From: Symbiodinium natans
Taxonomy: Eukaryota; Sar; Dinophyceae; Suessiales; Symbiodiniaceae
NCBI GenBank assembly: GCA_905221605.1
Contig: CAJNDS010000004.1
Location: 1 to 64,000, forward strand
DNA: 64,000 bases
Direction: 5' to 3'
Under the pieces are notes generated by a model. It made no database searches, was not told the origin of the DNA, and saw only the letters and a program-made list of their open reading frames with translations. Both the position numbers and the translations under genes were made by a program. Positions within the stretch are counted from its first letter, which is position 1, and every line of letters starts with the position of its first letter. Below, piece after piece: positions 53,401 through 58,400 of this stretch.

Positions 53401-55374
53401 TGACAGCGCAGTTACACGCAAATCAGAAGCGACGATATGTACTAAAGACCTTAATAGCCTTTCTACGCATGCAGATTAAACATGAAACCCGAAACCCCCG
53501 AAACTCAGGTTTATGTACATATGAAGGAAAGGTTTAGGTTTCAGGGTTCAATTCGGACAGTTTTGTGTTTAGCTCGTTTTTCTCGGCGGGCAGGGGTTTC
53601 GTCCCCAGGTTTTTGTGCACTTCAAAAAACCTGTGAGAGTTCTGTCCATGCATTGAAAAATGTCGAAACCAATTGTCTAGCAGTGGCACAACAGAGGAGA
53701 AAAAAAGGTTACAGTTTACAACGCAGTTCTGACACTTATGCATCTACTCATATCTGGTCATACGCACTTGATCTAGCAGCATTCATATCCGACCATACTT
53801 CATCTGGACATAGCTGCCACAAAACGATTTCGACGCAAACTGCTGGTCTGCCCTGCCGTGAGTACGTCACGGACCGTACGTGCGTACGTCCCCAAGGGGC
53901 GTGCTCCCGGTAAGGGAACAGACCGCTATTGTAGACGCTCAGTTAAGCGAGCGAGATCCCCGAAGTAGGGACCTCGGCTTGTTTTTTCTGGTTTAGGGTT
54001 TAGGGTTTCGGGTTTAGGGTTTCGGATTTAGGGTGTAGGGTTTAGGGCTTAGGGTTAGTCCCTCTCTTGGGGTTCCCTCAATACAAGGCTGGTTCAGAAG
54101 TTATTCTCCGCATAAGACTAGGACCCAGAGAAGGCCCTTATTCCCTTGTGTTTTTGGCTTCGGGTCCCTTATGAATCCCTTTAGACCCTAAACCCTAAAC
54201 CCTAAACCCTAAACCCTAAACCCTAAACCCTAAACCCTAAACCCTGCCTATTCCTAGGTTACTCTTGGGCCCAGATCAAGATAAGGTCTCCTCTTGGAGG
54301 TTCCCTAAATACAAGCCTGGTTCAGTGGTTCTTTGGAATCAATATGAACCCCCCCCCAAGTGGGTTTAGGGTTTAGGGTTTAGGGTTTAGGGTTGTAGAG
54401 TTGTAGAGGTGTAGAGACATAAAGCCCTAAGACCCCGCGAAGTGGGGCTTGTATTCGAGGGGCGTAGGCCCGCCGTTCTGTGCGCCAAGTGGCTTGACTG
54501 GTCGGTGCGCTGCAAGAAAAGTAGCGCCTTTGAGATAACCAGAATTTTAGGGCTTAGGTCTTAGGTTTCGGGTTTAGGATATAGGGTAAACCCTAAACCC
54601 TAGACCCTAAATCCTAAACCCCAAAAGGGTCTAGGGGTTGAGGGTGTCGGGTTCGCGTAGTATCTTGGGTGTGGACGGAGTTCTAGACTGTGCTTGAAAA
54701 TATGTAGGTCTTTATTACCTTACTAGTTGGTTGTACTTGGAAGGGGCCAAAACTGTCGATTTGTTTTTTTTTGGGGGGGGGAGTTCGGTGTAAAGGTATG
54801 TTTAGGGTGTCTAAGGCTCTGTTAAGGATTCAGACAGGTTTAGGGTTTAGGCTTTAGGGTTTAGGGTTTTAGGGTTCTTCACAGCTCTACGTAGTCGTTC
54901 ATGGGTAAGCCTTAAACGGTTGTTCCAAGAGCAATCAAGAATAGCGCTTCAGGAATAGGGGTTCAGGGCTGACTAGGCAGGAGTCCGGAGGCAAAAGGGT
55001 GGACGTTTAGGGTTTAGGGTTTAGGGTTGAGGCCCGCTGCGCTTGGGCACGACGCGAGGTGATCTGCCGGGACTTCGACAGACGTGCCGAGAAGATGATG
55101 CAGCGGTTGGAGTTTCCTGGGCTTCAGTGGTGCCCTTTCGTTTTTTTTCAGGTTTCCGTTTAAAGTAACCAAGGGTGCCTTATTTTAACATGGTTCCTGG
55201 GCTTTCAGATGATCTGATTTTAGCGCCTTAAGCCTGCGCTTTCCGGGGGCTGATCGGCTATGTGTGTCTGCTTGGGCATGAGGCCTGAGGGATTCGGGAC
55301 TATGGTTTGACCCAACAGCCTGGAACCCTAAACCCTAAACCCTAAACCGCAGCGTTGAATCAGCTGGAGCGTAG
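28695..55374 (+). CDS. Polycystin-2/TRPP-like cation channel, about 30 exons (gene span)
   Basis: Joining the exons listed below in order gives the layout of polycystin-type channels. A helix with DWLREGYVPLLW precedes the extracellular polycystin domain (YNESCTSAG; YWLDIAQDLDATTAHLDHLQ then IGWL; AFFYNQRLDRSW). Then come S3-like (WALDLALMVFACFVAC), S4-like, S5 (NILYFVLVFFVVLPGVF), pore (VLLGDFDF) and S6 (FTLMVCF + VLLNLFIAIVTVSF). An acidic coiled tail follows. Family members are plasma-membrane or ciliary Ca2+-permeable cation channels; ion choice here is unknown. The 5' end is uncertain and may include exons upstream of 28.7 kb. Most junctions keep phase; 32616/32736, 42307/43471 and 53080/55032 do not with the boundaries chosen. 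A Nav/Cav-type channel is less likely because there is one pore repeat and an extracellular polycystin domain. Confidence 0.7.
28811..28845. repeat. Poly(T)/poly(G) run
   Basis: About 20 T followed by about 13 G; start of an intron, then TTTAGGG. Confidence 0.9.
28886..28992. mobile_element. MITE family B
   Basis: GGTTGGGATGTCCCCC ... GGGGACATCCCAAC, centre slightly altered. Confidence 0.75.
29416..29444. repeat. (TG)n microsatellite
   Basis: Pure GT run; overlapping small frames on both strands are artefacts. Confidence 0.9.
29830..29902 (+). CDS. Channel exon: pre-domain helix
   Basis: Acceptor ACGCCAG and donor GGGCT|GTTAGGG. DFSEVYDWLREGYVPLLWQE matches the W-x-W/DWL...P-L-(L/F) segment that precedes the polycystin extracellular domain. 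Ends with one base, completed by GG of the next exon. Confidence 0.65.
29980..30069. mobile_element. MITE family A, left half
   Basis: ACTTGGAGGTTCATGGTACT present; right end missing. Confidence 0.65.
30209..30271 (+). CDS. Channel exon
   Basis: Acceptor TTGACCAG and donor GGAGGG|GTTTCAG. RLAGRLRLVGGAPRR fits the 'GGxR' turn at the start of the polycystin domain. Phase-compatible on both sides. Confidence 0.5.
30470..30520. repeat. Poly(G) tract after a T run
   Basis: About 22 G at 30480-30501; the frames across it are artefacts. Confidence 0.9.
30729..30830. mobile_element. MITE family B, degenerate
   Basis: TACTAACAGTCCTTATTAGGGATTCTAGTACCCCC core with eroded ends. Confidence 0.6.
31632..31703 (+). 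CDS. Channel exon, polycystin domain
   Basis: Acceptor GACCCCAG and donor CCGGCG|GTTTAGGG. Frame AEVQLARRWSPERRCAAPCP, phase-compatible with neighbours; two Cys as expected of an extracellular domain. Confidence 0.45.
31825..31865 (+). CDS. Channel exon, polycystin domain (GC donor)
   Basis: Acceptor TGATCAG. AGAGVNALSCNA fits frame if the donor is GC (GCC|GCTTAG, a C-for-T variant of the telomeric GTTTAG). Confidence 0.35.
31866..31912 (+). repeat. (TTTAGGG)n array at an intron start
   Basis: Six to seven units directly after the 31825 exon. Confidence 0.9.
32257..32357. mobile_element. MITE family B, full copy
   Basis: TTGGGATGTTCCCCCTTTTA ... TAAGGGGGAACATCCCAA, complete arms. Confidence 0.85.
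32440..32518 (+). CDS. Channel exon, polycystin domain
   Basis: Acceptor GACAAG and donor GGTTTG|GTTTAGGG. The segment around MDRIYNESCTSAGLAHWF matches the Cys-containing Y-x-x-x-C region of the polycystin domain. Phase 0 in, 1 out. Confidence 0.6.
32571..32616 (+). CDS. Channel exon, polycystin domain
   Basis: Acceptor CTAAAAG and donor CACGG|GTTTGG. RKNSSECCGVPVHG follows the frame. The exit phase does not fit the next exon unless another donor is used. Confidence 0.35.
32736..32797 (+). CDS. Channel exon, polycystin domain
   Basis: Acceptor CCCGCAG and donor GAGCCG|GTTTAGGG. Only one open frame, AAGPDVPVRQERGDGAEIEP. Confidence 0.4.
32799..32870 (+). repeat. (TTTAGGG)n array, 10 copies, at an intron start
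   Basis: Perfect array beginning exactly at the proposed donor of the 32736 exon. Confidence 0.95.
32881..33004. mobile_element. MITE family A
   Basis: ACTTGGAGGTTCATGGTGCT ... TAAGTACCATGAACCTCCAA; short internal deletion. Confidence 0.85.
33186..33368. mobile_element. MITE family E, expanded
   Basis: ACTGTTTGCTGAAGAAGCCCCC ... GGGGGGTTCTTAAGCACATAGTAG with a (TA)n and poly(T)/poly(G) insert at 33308-33347. Confidence 0.6.
33425..33567. mobile_element. MITE family A
   Basis: ACTTGGAGGTTCATGGTACT ... AAGTACCATGAACCTCCAAG. Confidence 0.85.
34187..34304 (+). CDS. Channel exon, polycystin domain core
   Basis: Acceptor TGAGCAG. YWLDIAQDLDATTAHLDHLQ then RIGWLSDSTDE matches the conserved 'L..l...W(i/l)d..T' element before the 'F..YN' motif. 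The donor is either AAGCTGG|GTGTAG or a GC at GACGAA|GCTTGG (exon end 34282); the latter keeps phase with the next exon. Confidence 0.7.
34559..34730. repeat. (TACATG)n and (ACAT)n microsatellites
   Basis: Compound repeat ending in (TA)n. The 34456-34881 and 34551-34832 frames are artefacts of it. Confidence 0.95.
34776..34841 (+). CDS. Channel exon, polycystin domain 'FFYN' motif
   Basis: Acceptor GAGCTCAG and donor CTTGGG|GTTCAGGG. GLICKAFFYNQRLDRSWCHL corresponds to the family's 'aF..FtlYN..ld.f' strand. 22 codons, phase 0 both sides. Confidence 0.65.
34868..34925 (+). repeat. (TTTAGGG)n array at an intron start
   Basis: About eight units after TTCAGGG variants. Confidence 0.95.
35485..35582 (-). 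repeat. CCCTAAA array with CCCCGAAA units and a poly(C) tail
   Basis: CCCCGAAA variants (35454-35490), then about 11 canonical units, then 18 C. Precedes the 35600 exon. Confidence 0.95.
35600..35643 (+). CDS. Channel exon, polycystin domain strand
   Basis: Acceptor GAGCCAG and donor AGCGG|GTAGCC. HFVVIVLDFILEDSG aligns with the 'l..v.l.fEf..sGg' strand after the YN motif. Leaves two bases, completed by C of the 38220 exon. Confidence 0.6.
35704..35783 (+). repeat. Variant array TTTGGGG, 11 copies
   Basis: Homogeneous 7-base variant array preceded by canonical TTTAGGG. Confidence 0.95.
35940..36514 (+). pseudogene. Unidentified ORF pair, probably frameshifted or spliced
   Basis: An ATG-initiated 110-codon frame (35940-36272) overlaps a second frame (to 36514) whose reading is open from about 36221; together about 185 aa with one frame change near 36230-36260. 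Sequence (AIDLHTGSVSVNGIDTELAT; RKRFVQIGKHLESFIGTFAT) is protein-like but not recognised. It lies in a stretch of about 950 bp without telomeric tracts or MITEs and with less G/C-biased codons than the channel exons. It could be an inserted viral or retro-copied sequence, or a host exon pair. Confidence 0.45.
36650..36740 (+). CDS. Candidate exon of unknown gene
   Basis: Acceptor GCCGGCAG and donor GGAAG|GTATCC. Open frame SVARKGVAERLLAKKSFGLR then DFDFFWEG. Not phase-compatible with the flanking channel exons; may belong to the 35940-36514 unit. Confidence 0.35.
36774..36890. mobile_element. Repeat family F
   Basis: AACCCAAGGTTCCCTAATGCTCC ... CTCCCTAAGCTTCCCTACG ... TTGAGAACCCTG. Confidence 0.6.
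37561..37645 (+). CDS. Weak candidate exon
   Basis: Island between CCCTAA and TTTAGGG tracts, frame MSPPLKVSPPPTDTSDDAFA; disordered. Not needed for channel continuity. Confidence 0.25.
38220..38331 (+). CDS. Channel exon, end of polycystin domain
   Basis: Acceptor TTAAGCAG and donor AATAGG|GTTTAGGG. Frame DLRIVYSSNPNFILSSTSAD with strong G/C third-position bias. Takes two bases from 35643 and exits in phase 0. Confidence 0.55.
38620..38730. mobile_element. Repeat family F
   Basis: GGGTTAACCCAAACTTCCCTAATACTC ... ACCTACCCCCATGA ... CCTTAAGAACCCTC. Confidence 0.6.
39159..39185. repeat. (AG)n microsatellite
   Basis: Run of AG within an AT-rich stretch rich in TATATA (38990-39150). Confidence 0.9.
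39200..39620. other. Stretch without telomeric tracts
   Basis: About 400 bp of unique DNA after a C run; minus-strand frames 39394-39615 show no recognisable domain. Nothing else seen. Confidence 0.4.
39840..39911 (+). CDS. Channel exon, start of the S1-S4 region
   Basis: Acceptor AAACAAG and donor AGTCGG|GTTCAGGG. VVVELLMWRQAAACPKR, hydrophobic then basic. Phase 0 both sides. Confidence 0.45.
40440..40637. mobile_element. MITE family G followed by a family C/D fragment
   Basis: G: TTGGTTCCCCTCC...GGCTTAATTATCCCTAAATAGCCTTAATTATGGGG...GTAGTAGGGGAACCCA. Then GGTAGCCCAGAAGGGCACCC ... ACAGGGCTACCAAG (40579-40637). Confidence 0.6.
40709..40819 (+). CDS. Channel exon, transmembrane region
   Basis: Acceptor CCAATTTAG and donor TGGAGG|GTTTAGGG. 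37 codons, LQTFVFNVYRLASLGSVLGG then an Ala/Leu-rich helix. Phase 0 both sides. Confidence 0.55.
40820..40869 (+). repeat. (TTTAGGG)n array starting exactly at a splice donor
   Basis: Seven units; the first GT is the donor of the 40709 exon. Confidence 0.9.
40893..41015. mobile_element. MITE family G
   Basis: GGTTCCCCGACTACC ... TTTTGGCTATTTGGGGATAGTTAAGCC ... GTAGTAGGGAAACCCATGA. Confidence 0.6.
41410..41516 (+). CDS. Channel exon, transmembrane helix plus loop
   Basis: Acceptor AACAAACAG and donor GGAAGG|GTTCAGGG. VGYLAFYAVLASSVDRVTDK then LREFDALPADTSQQEG. Leaves GG, completed by G of the 41919 exon. Confidence 0.6.
41919..41965 (+). CDS. Channel exon, S3-like helix
   Basis: Acceptor GCATTCAG and donor GGCCT|GTACGA. 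WALDLALMVFACFVAC resembles the polycystin 'W-N-x-x-D-l' start of S3. Phase-compatible with 41516. Confidence 0.6.
42099..42115 (+). CDS. Channel micro-exon (GC donor), tentative
   Basis: Acceptor GATGCAG. ACACTCGTTCTGGTGAG gives YTRSGE when joined to 41965; donor GAG|GC keeps phase with 42248. Only 17 nt, so uncertain. Confidence 0.3.
42248..42307 (+). CDS. Channel exon, S3-S4 loop
   Basis: Acceptor CCGCAAG and donor GCGGGC|GTTAGGG. EVDFPPGSLTGSAAKRFQAG, matching the 'vDf' segment after S3. 20 codons, phase 0. Confidence 0.5.
42366..42389. repeat. Poly(G) run
   Basis: About 20 G followed by AGGGAG. Confidence 0.9.
42453..42599. mobile_element. MITE family A
   Basis: ACTTGGAGGTTCATGGTACT ... 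GAAGTACCATGAACCTCCAA with full AT-rich arms. Confidence 0.85.
43231..43415. repeat. (CCCCCCT)n polypyrimidine tract, about 185 bp
   Basis: Almost pure C/T strand with 5-7 C per T. The Pro/Ser-rich and Gly/Glu-rich frames on the two strands are artefacts. G-quadruplex or triplex potential. Confidence 0.95.
43471..43550 (+). CDS. Channel exon, S4 region
   Basis: Acceptor TTGGTAG and donor GGGAGG|GTTGGAGG (or GA after 43546, which keeps phase with 43943). VLEAMDDVYSLTQDGAELFR then GIVQ. Resembles the segment before S4. Confidence 0.5.
43943..44019 (+). CDS. Channel exon, S4-like helix
   Basis: Acceptor CCCTCAG. QWLCFWYMLVLLVKWGEGQG is a strong membrane helix ending basic. A GA donor (CGGC|GAAAA) keeps phase with the S5 exon. 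Confidence 0.6.
44311..44422 (+). CDS. Channel exon, S4-S5 linker and S5
   Basis: Acceptor TTTGCGAAG. PRLMVFINTLYDAMGNILYF then VLVFFVVLPGVF matches 'pRL..l..Tl......l..f...f..v' of polycystins. A GA donor (TTCAA|GATTAG) gives VFKFVNF across the next junction. Confidence 0.75.
44740..45140 (+). other. Intronic open frames of unknown meaning
   Basis: Two overlapping frames of about 96 aa in GC-rich unique sequence between channel exons 44422 and 45967. Neither resembles a known family. Possibly an old retrocopy or chance. Confidence 0.25.
45303..45358. repeat. Poly(C) then poly(A) run
   Basis: About 28 C followed by about 20 A, then TTTAGGG. Confidence 0.9.
45380..45470. mobile_element. MITE family E
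   Basis: ACTGTTTGCTTAAGAA ... GCGTTCTTAAGCAAATAGTAG around an AT-rich centre. Confidence 0.75.
45581..45668 (+). CDS. Candidate (alternative) exon
   Basis: Strong acceptor CTTTTTGCAG and donor TGGGG|GTGGAGG. Frame LVLSDHTPGRALNRTFLHSL. Its phase does not fit between the S5 and pore exons. Confidence 0.35.
45967..46065 (+). CDS. Channel exon, S5 end and pore turret
   Basis: Acceptor CCCTCAG. FVNFALGAHFLFGHILYSWS then RSVLPFTSSFRP matches 'a...lFG......s....f.tsfR'. Donor CCTTT|GTGGTT joins to VLLGDFDF in phase; a later GTTTAG donor at 46079 would break phase. Confidence 0.7.
46080..46135 (+). repeat. (TTTAGGG)n array at an intron start
   Basis: About seven units directly downstream of the pore-turret exon. 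Confidence 0.9.
46309..46460. mobile_element. MITE family A
   Basis: ACTTGGAGGTTCATGGTACT ... AAGTACCATGAACCTCCAAG, with one inner arm duplicated. Confidence 0.85.
46576..46682. mobile_element. MITE family D
   Basis: CTAGGACCCAGAGTAGGCCC ... AAAGGGGCACCCTTGTTATTGCCAGGTTATTCTTGGGCC. Good reference copy of the family. Confidence 0.7.
46973..47105. mobile_element. MITE family A, diverged
   Basis: CGAGGTTCGTGGCACTTATT ... AAGTACCCATGAACCTTCAA. Confidence 0.75.
47149..47200 (+). CDS. Channel exon, selectivity-filter segment (GC donor)
   Basis: Acceptor CTTGAAGCAG. VLLGDFDFMAMYTIAPA contains the LLGDFDF pore helix/filter typical of polycystin-2. A GC donor (GCG|GCTTGA) gives phase 0 to the S6 exon; continuing would hit TGA. 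Confidence 0.75.
47974..48021 (+). CDS. Channel exon, first half of S6
   Basis: Acceptor GCAGCCAG and donor TGCTTC|GTGCCT. VSATSWFILFTLMVCF, 16 codons, phase 0. GTGC is repeated at the donor and at the start of the next exon. Confidence 0.75.
48115..48207. mobile_element. MITE family C, left part
   Basis: ACTTGGTAGCCCAGTAGAACC ... TTTGTTGGTTCTGGGTTCCC; right end diverged. Confidence 0.5.
48525..48612 (-). repeat. CCCTAAA array, about 11 units
   Basis: Immediately upstream of the S6 exon acceptor. Confidence 0.95.
48630..48707 (+). CDS. Channel exon, second half of S6 and start of tail
   Basis: Acceptor GAACCCAG. VLLNLFIAIVTVSFTRVQQQ is the polycystin/cation-channel S6 end ('llN.flAIi...f..v'). 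Donor choices: GACG|GTGAGAAG (48705), GGT|GAGAAG (48707, phase-fitting GA) or GTTTAGGG (48724). Confidence 0.75.
48841..48997. mobile_element. MITE A left-end fragment joined to MITE family G
   Basis: ACTTGGAGGTTCATGGCACTTAAA (48841-48865), then GGTTTGCCTCCTACC...AGGCTTAATTATCCCCAAAATAGCC...AAGTAGGGGAACCCATGA. Confidence 0.6.
49065..49439 (+). CDS. Unidentified ORF inside a channel intron
   Basis: Frame of 124 codons ending TGA at 49437-49439; first ATG in frame at 49077. Mostly helical and charged (MRLAKKLDLMHVRRQLCETL; QTMAKRQVVIEQLQAELQKC), two CxxC-like pairs. A CCTCCAG acceptor lies just inside, so it could be a terminal exon. Followed by about 450 bp without telomeric tracts. Function unknown. 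Confidence 0.45.
   Translation: MLYAMLPPGERKLASCAALSMRLAKKLDLMHVRRQLCETLASLAHPQDMRPSRLEVSEVCAVCEKLPMQIKDRAAGIILRQQQTMAKRQVVIEQLQAELQKCLWATARPDGAEDHLKRDVKEYE
49719..50159 (+). other. Unidentified open frame
   Basis: A 146-codon frame whose last half (VLELLVLEADSVAVHMYSEL) looks protein-like; the upstream half includes TTTAGG-like sequence. Could be a pseudo-exon. Confidence 0.25.
50591..50684 (+). CDS. Channel tail exon
   Basis: Acceptor TGCGCCAG and donor TTTCAG|GTGAGC. DVLVSMVQSIREAGNRALPH. Two other frames are open, but this one exits with one base as the next exon needs. Confidence 0.45.
51037..51098 (+). CDS. Channel tail exon
   Basis: Acceptor CTGCCCAG and donor TTCGCA|GTTAGG. QRDVAGELIDANLRKSLRFA, helical; phase 0 out. 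Confidence 0.45.
51370..51430 (-). repeat. CCCTAAA array
   Basis: Eight units within a tail intron. Confidence 0.9.
51986..52054 (+). CDS. Channel tail exon, acidic
   Basis: Acceptor AGGTGAG and donor GAGAAC|GTGAGTTT. GHGKDGKEDEEQDGAIVKAS, 23 codons, phase 0 both sides. A family A end fragment (51945-51975) lies just upstream. Confidence 0.5.
52934..52998 (-). repeat. CCCTAAA array
   Basis: Nine units directly upstream of the 53034 exon. Confidence 0.95.
53034..53080 (+). CDS. Channel tail exon, acidic
   Basis: Acceptor CCTCTCAG and donor AATCT|GTGTTC. VEEDLQDEGESNDDN continues the acidic tail in phase 0. Confidence 0.45.
53099..53191. mobile_element. MITE family B
   Basis: TTGGATGCCCACCCTTATAC ... 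GCATAAGGGGGAACATCCCAA, starting about 18 nt after the 53080 donor. Confidence 0.7.
53482..53913 (+). other. Unidentified open frame in a repeat-poor stretch
   Basis: 143 codons from an ATG within about 800 bp lacking telomeric tracts. Cys- and Ser-rich, no recognised motif. Confidence 0.25.
54055..54278. mobile_element. MITE family D with a telomeric array in its centre
   Basis: CTAGGACCCAGAGAAGGCCC ... CCCTTTAGA, then nine CCCTAAA units (54183-54245), then CCTATTCCTAGGTTACTCTTGGGCCC. Confidence 0.7.
54430..54540 (+). CDS. Weak candidate exon
   Basis: GC-rich island after a TTTAGGG block; frame VFEGRRPAVLCAKWLDWSVR. Entry phase does not fit 53080. Confidence 0.25.
55032..55111 (+). CDS. Channel tail exon, coiled coil
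   Basis: Acceptor GGTTGAG and donor GTTGGA|GTTTCC. ARCAWARREVICRDFDRRAE then KMMQRLE. Exits with GA, completed by C of the next exon. Confidence 0.45.
55119..55209. mobile_element. MITE family C/D-like element
   Basis: TGGGCTTCAGTGGTGCCCTTTCG ... AAAGTAACCAAGGGTGCC ... GGTTCCTGGGCTTTCAG, beginning a few bases after the 55111 donor. Confidence 0.5.
55353..55374 (+). CDS. Proposed last channel exon with stop
   Basis: Acceptor AAACCGCAG. With GA from 55111 it reads D-V-E-S-A-G-A-stop (TAG 55372-55374). Short, so the call rests on phase only. Confidence 0.35.
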
Positions 55375-55404
55375 CATCTCTTAGCTTGAATTCTCTTGTT
55401 GACC
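55375..55404 (+). promoter_or_regulatory. Very short intergenic spacer, possible trans-splice acceptor
   Basis: Thirty bases between the proposed channel stop and the dehydrogenase ATG. They contain TCTTAG, which could serve as spliced-leader acceptor, and an in-frame TGA that fixes the ATG as first start. Confidence 0.3.
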
Positions 55405-55446
55405 ATGGGCTGCTGTGGCTCCAGCAGCAAGCACTATGGCAGCCTG
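55405..55446 (+). CDS. SDR exon 1, lipidation signal
   Basis: ATG at 55405 preceded by in-frame TGA. Encodes MGCCGSSSKHYGSL, 14 codons, phase 0. Donor CTG|GTTGCT. Confidence 0.7.
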
Positions 55447-58400
55447 GTTGCTCGGTAGCTGAGTGGTACCCTTTCGCCCTCTTTTTGGGTTCCCGGTTCC
55501 CTTTTTCAAGTCACCTGCCCCCCGAAGGGTACTCTTACTACCTAAACCCGAAACCCTAAGCCCTAAACCCTAAACCCTAAACCCTAAACCCTAAACTATG
55601 GGTACTGGGCTCCCAAGGTTGCCAGCCTCCCGAGAATGACGGGCAAGGTGGTGGCTATCACAGGGTGTACTTCGGGCACCGGCAAGATTTTTGCTGGCGT
55701 TTGTGCCCAGAAGCTTACCTTGTCAGCAGTTGAACTTTAAACTTTTGGGGCTTCCTTATCTAGACCCTAAACCCTAAACCCTTTTTCCCTAAACCCTAAA
55801 CCCTTTCTCGCTTGGTGACTGGAGAAGTAAGGAAGGGGGCGAAAGTCATCTTACTGAACCGGGCATCCCAACGGGCTACGGATGCCTTGGCAGCCATCCA
55901 GGACCTGCAAACCAAACGCGAAACAGCAACCTGACCTGAACCCTAAACCCTAAACCCTAAACTTTAAACCCTAAACCCTAAAACCCTAAACCCTAAACCC
56001 TTCTGTGGAGTTTCTGTGGGTGACCTGGCTTCTGGGAGGCTGGGAGGTCTTAATCAGGCAGCTTGGAGAGGTTTAAGGTCTTGGGTTTAAGGCCAGGGCC
56101 AGGGAAACCTTGCAGAAGTAGTTCATGACATTCAGTTCGTTTAACGGCTGTTTGGTATGTATATGTAGATGTATATGTATACGTATATGTATATGTATAT
56201 GTATATGTACGTGTATATTCCTGCCAGTACATGCACGCACTGTGCTTTGTTGCCAGCAACCAATTGACGCTACTGCAAGGCAAATATACAATTTTCTATA
56301 TCTGTACATATACACATATACATATACATGTCCATATTATGCACATACATACATACATACATACGTACATACATACATGCATACGTACATGCACATGTGT
56401 GTGTACTCATACAGTACCAGTGCACACCACGCACATACACATGCACATCATTCTTATTATTATGATTATTATTATTATTATTAAATATCATGATTCTTAT
56501 GACTACTATGACTATAATAATATTAAAGAAGTACATATCTCTAGAATACGCATTATATTCATATTCTTCTGCCAGGAGATCGCCAAGTCCGTGGATGCCC
56601 CAGAGCCCGTGGCCGTGGACTGCGACCTCATGAGCTTCAAAAGCGTCCGCGCCGCCGGCGTCCTGGCTGCTGAAGCGTTTGGGGTTTAGGGCTTAGGGTT
56701 TAGGGTTAGGGTTTAGGGTTTAGGGTTTGTTTTTTTTTGGGGGGGGGGGAGGGGGGGTACGGCTTAAGTAACTGGAGGGGCCTGGTTAGTTACTTGGTGA
56801 GCGGGGTGTATGGGGTGCGCACTGTGACTACCTTGACTCCGTTTGCAAGCACGTATGTCCAGGCCAGGATCGTTTTTCGCCACGTAGTCATGGTACTGGG
56901 TTGGGATGCAGGGTCAGGGAGCAGGTTCAGGGTTCAGGTTTGGCAAAACGGGCTTAGGGCTGCAGATTTAGGATTTCAGAAACCCTCAACCCAAAAACCA
57001 CCCCAACTTCAGCCTCGGGGGGCTTCGGCCCAACCCTAAACCCCGCTAAACCCTAAACCCTAAACCCGCTTTCATGACCTCTTCGGTCTGACTGGGGGGT
57101 GTCCTGAAGGCCGAAACGGGGGGGCACGTGTACTGTGGAGTAGGAGCCCTGACACCGTGCTGGACAACTAGGGTTTCCTTGTAAACTCCATTGAAACCAG
57201 AAAGGGTGGCCTTTTTAATTCCTATAGGGTGGGCTTGAGAAGCCATGAAAGGGTTTAGTGTGTAGGGCTCAGGGCAGATGCAGGGTCAAATAGCCCCCCT
57301 CCCCCCCTCCCCCCCTCCCCCCTAAAAAAATGCTGAAGATTCCTCATCTACGGTGATTTACGAGAATGGTTGCGTAAGGATATATGAGGAGGAATGAGGG
57401 TATTATAATAATCCTGTCTTGAAGGGGGCCCTGCCCAGCGAGCAAGCCACTTGTTTAGGGCTTAGGGAGGTTCCAAGGAAAGCAATCTTAAAGACGGCTG
57501 CTGTGGGGACGCAGCGAACCCTAAAAGGGTGTTTTAGCTCATAGACTTTAAGCGGGATTATCGTAGTATAGGGCACATGACCCCCAATTTTTGGGGTTCA
57601 TTTGGTCCCCATGGTACTCGTTGGAGCGGGGAGTTGCGCTTTGCACTTCCTAAACCCTAAATCCTAAACCCTAAACCCTAAACCCTAAACAGGGCTTCGG
57701 CGTTGCGTTTGACACCCGTTTTTTGGGCAGGAGCTTCTGCCGAATGCCTCATCAGCTCTCCCTCGCGGCAAACCCTAATCCATAAACCCTAAACCCTATA
57801 ATCCCCCCCCAAAAAATATCCACGCGCCCTAAACCCTAAACCCTACACTCCCAAAAAACAAAACCAGGCGCCCTAAACCCTCAACCCCACAATCCACCAA
57901 AACTACCCCAAGGTGCGCTAAACCGGCCTAAACCCCATAATCCCCTCAAAAAACTACCCCAGGTGAGAATCCCCAAAAAAACTAACCCCAAGGTGCCCAA
58001 AAACCGGCCTGAACCCCATAATCCCCTCAAAAAAACTACCCCAGGTGCCCTGCCCCCCCACAAAACTGCCTCTAGGTGAGAGGCTGCAGGCAGACTTGGC
58101 CGAGAGCGGCTTGGATGTCCTGTGCAACTTAGTGGCTGAGTGAGCACACTTTTTGGGTTTAGGGTTTAGGGGTTTAGGGGTTTAGGGGTTTAGGGGTTTA
58201 GGGGTTTAGGGGTTTAGGGGTTTAGGGGTTTAGGGGTTTAGGGGTTTAGGTGTTTAGGGGTTTAGGGGTTTAGGGGTTTAGGGGTTTAGGGGTTTAGGGG
58301 TTTAGGGGTTTAGGGGTTTAGGGGTTTAGGGGTTTCGGGGTTTCGGGGTTTCGGGGTTTCGGGGTTTAGGGGTTTTGGGGGTTTAGGGGTTTAGGGGTTT

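Noticed and set aside
56050-56536. Tyr/Thr/His-rich ORFs near 56.1-56.5 kb
   Set aside because: Microsatellite translations within SDR intron 3.
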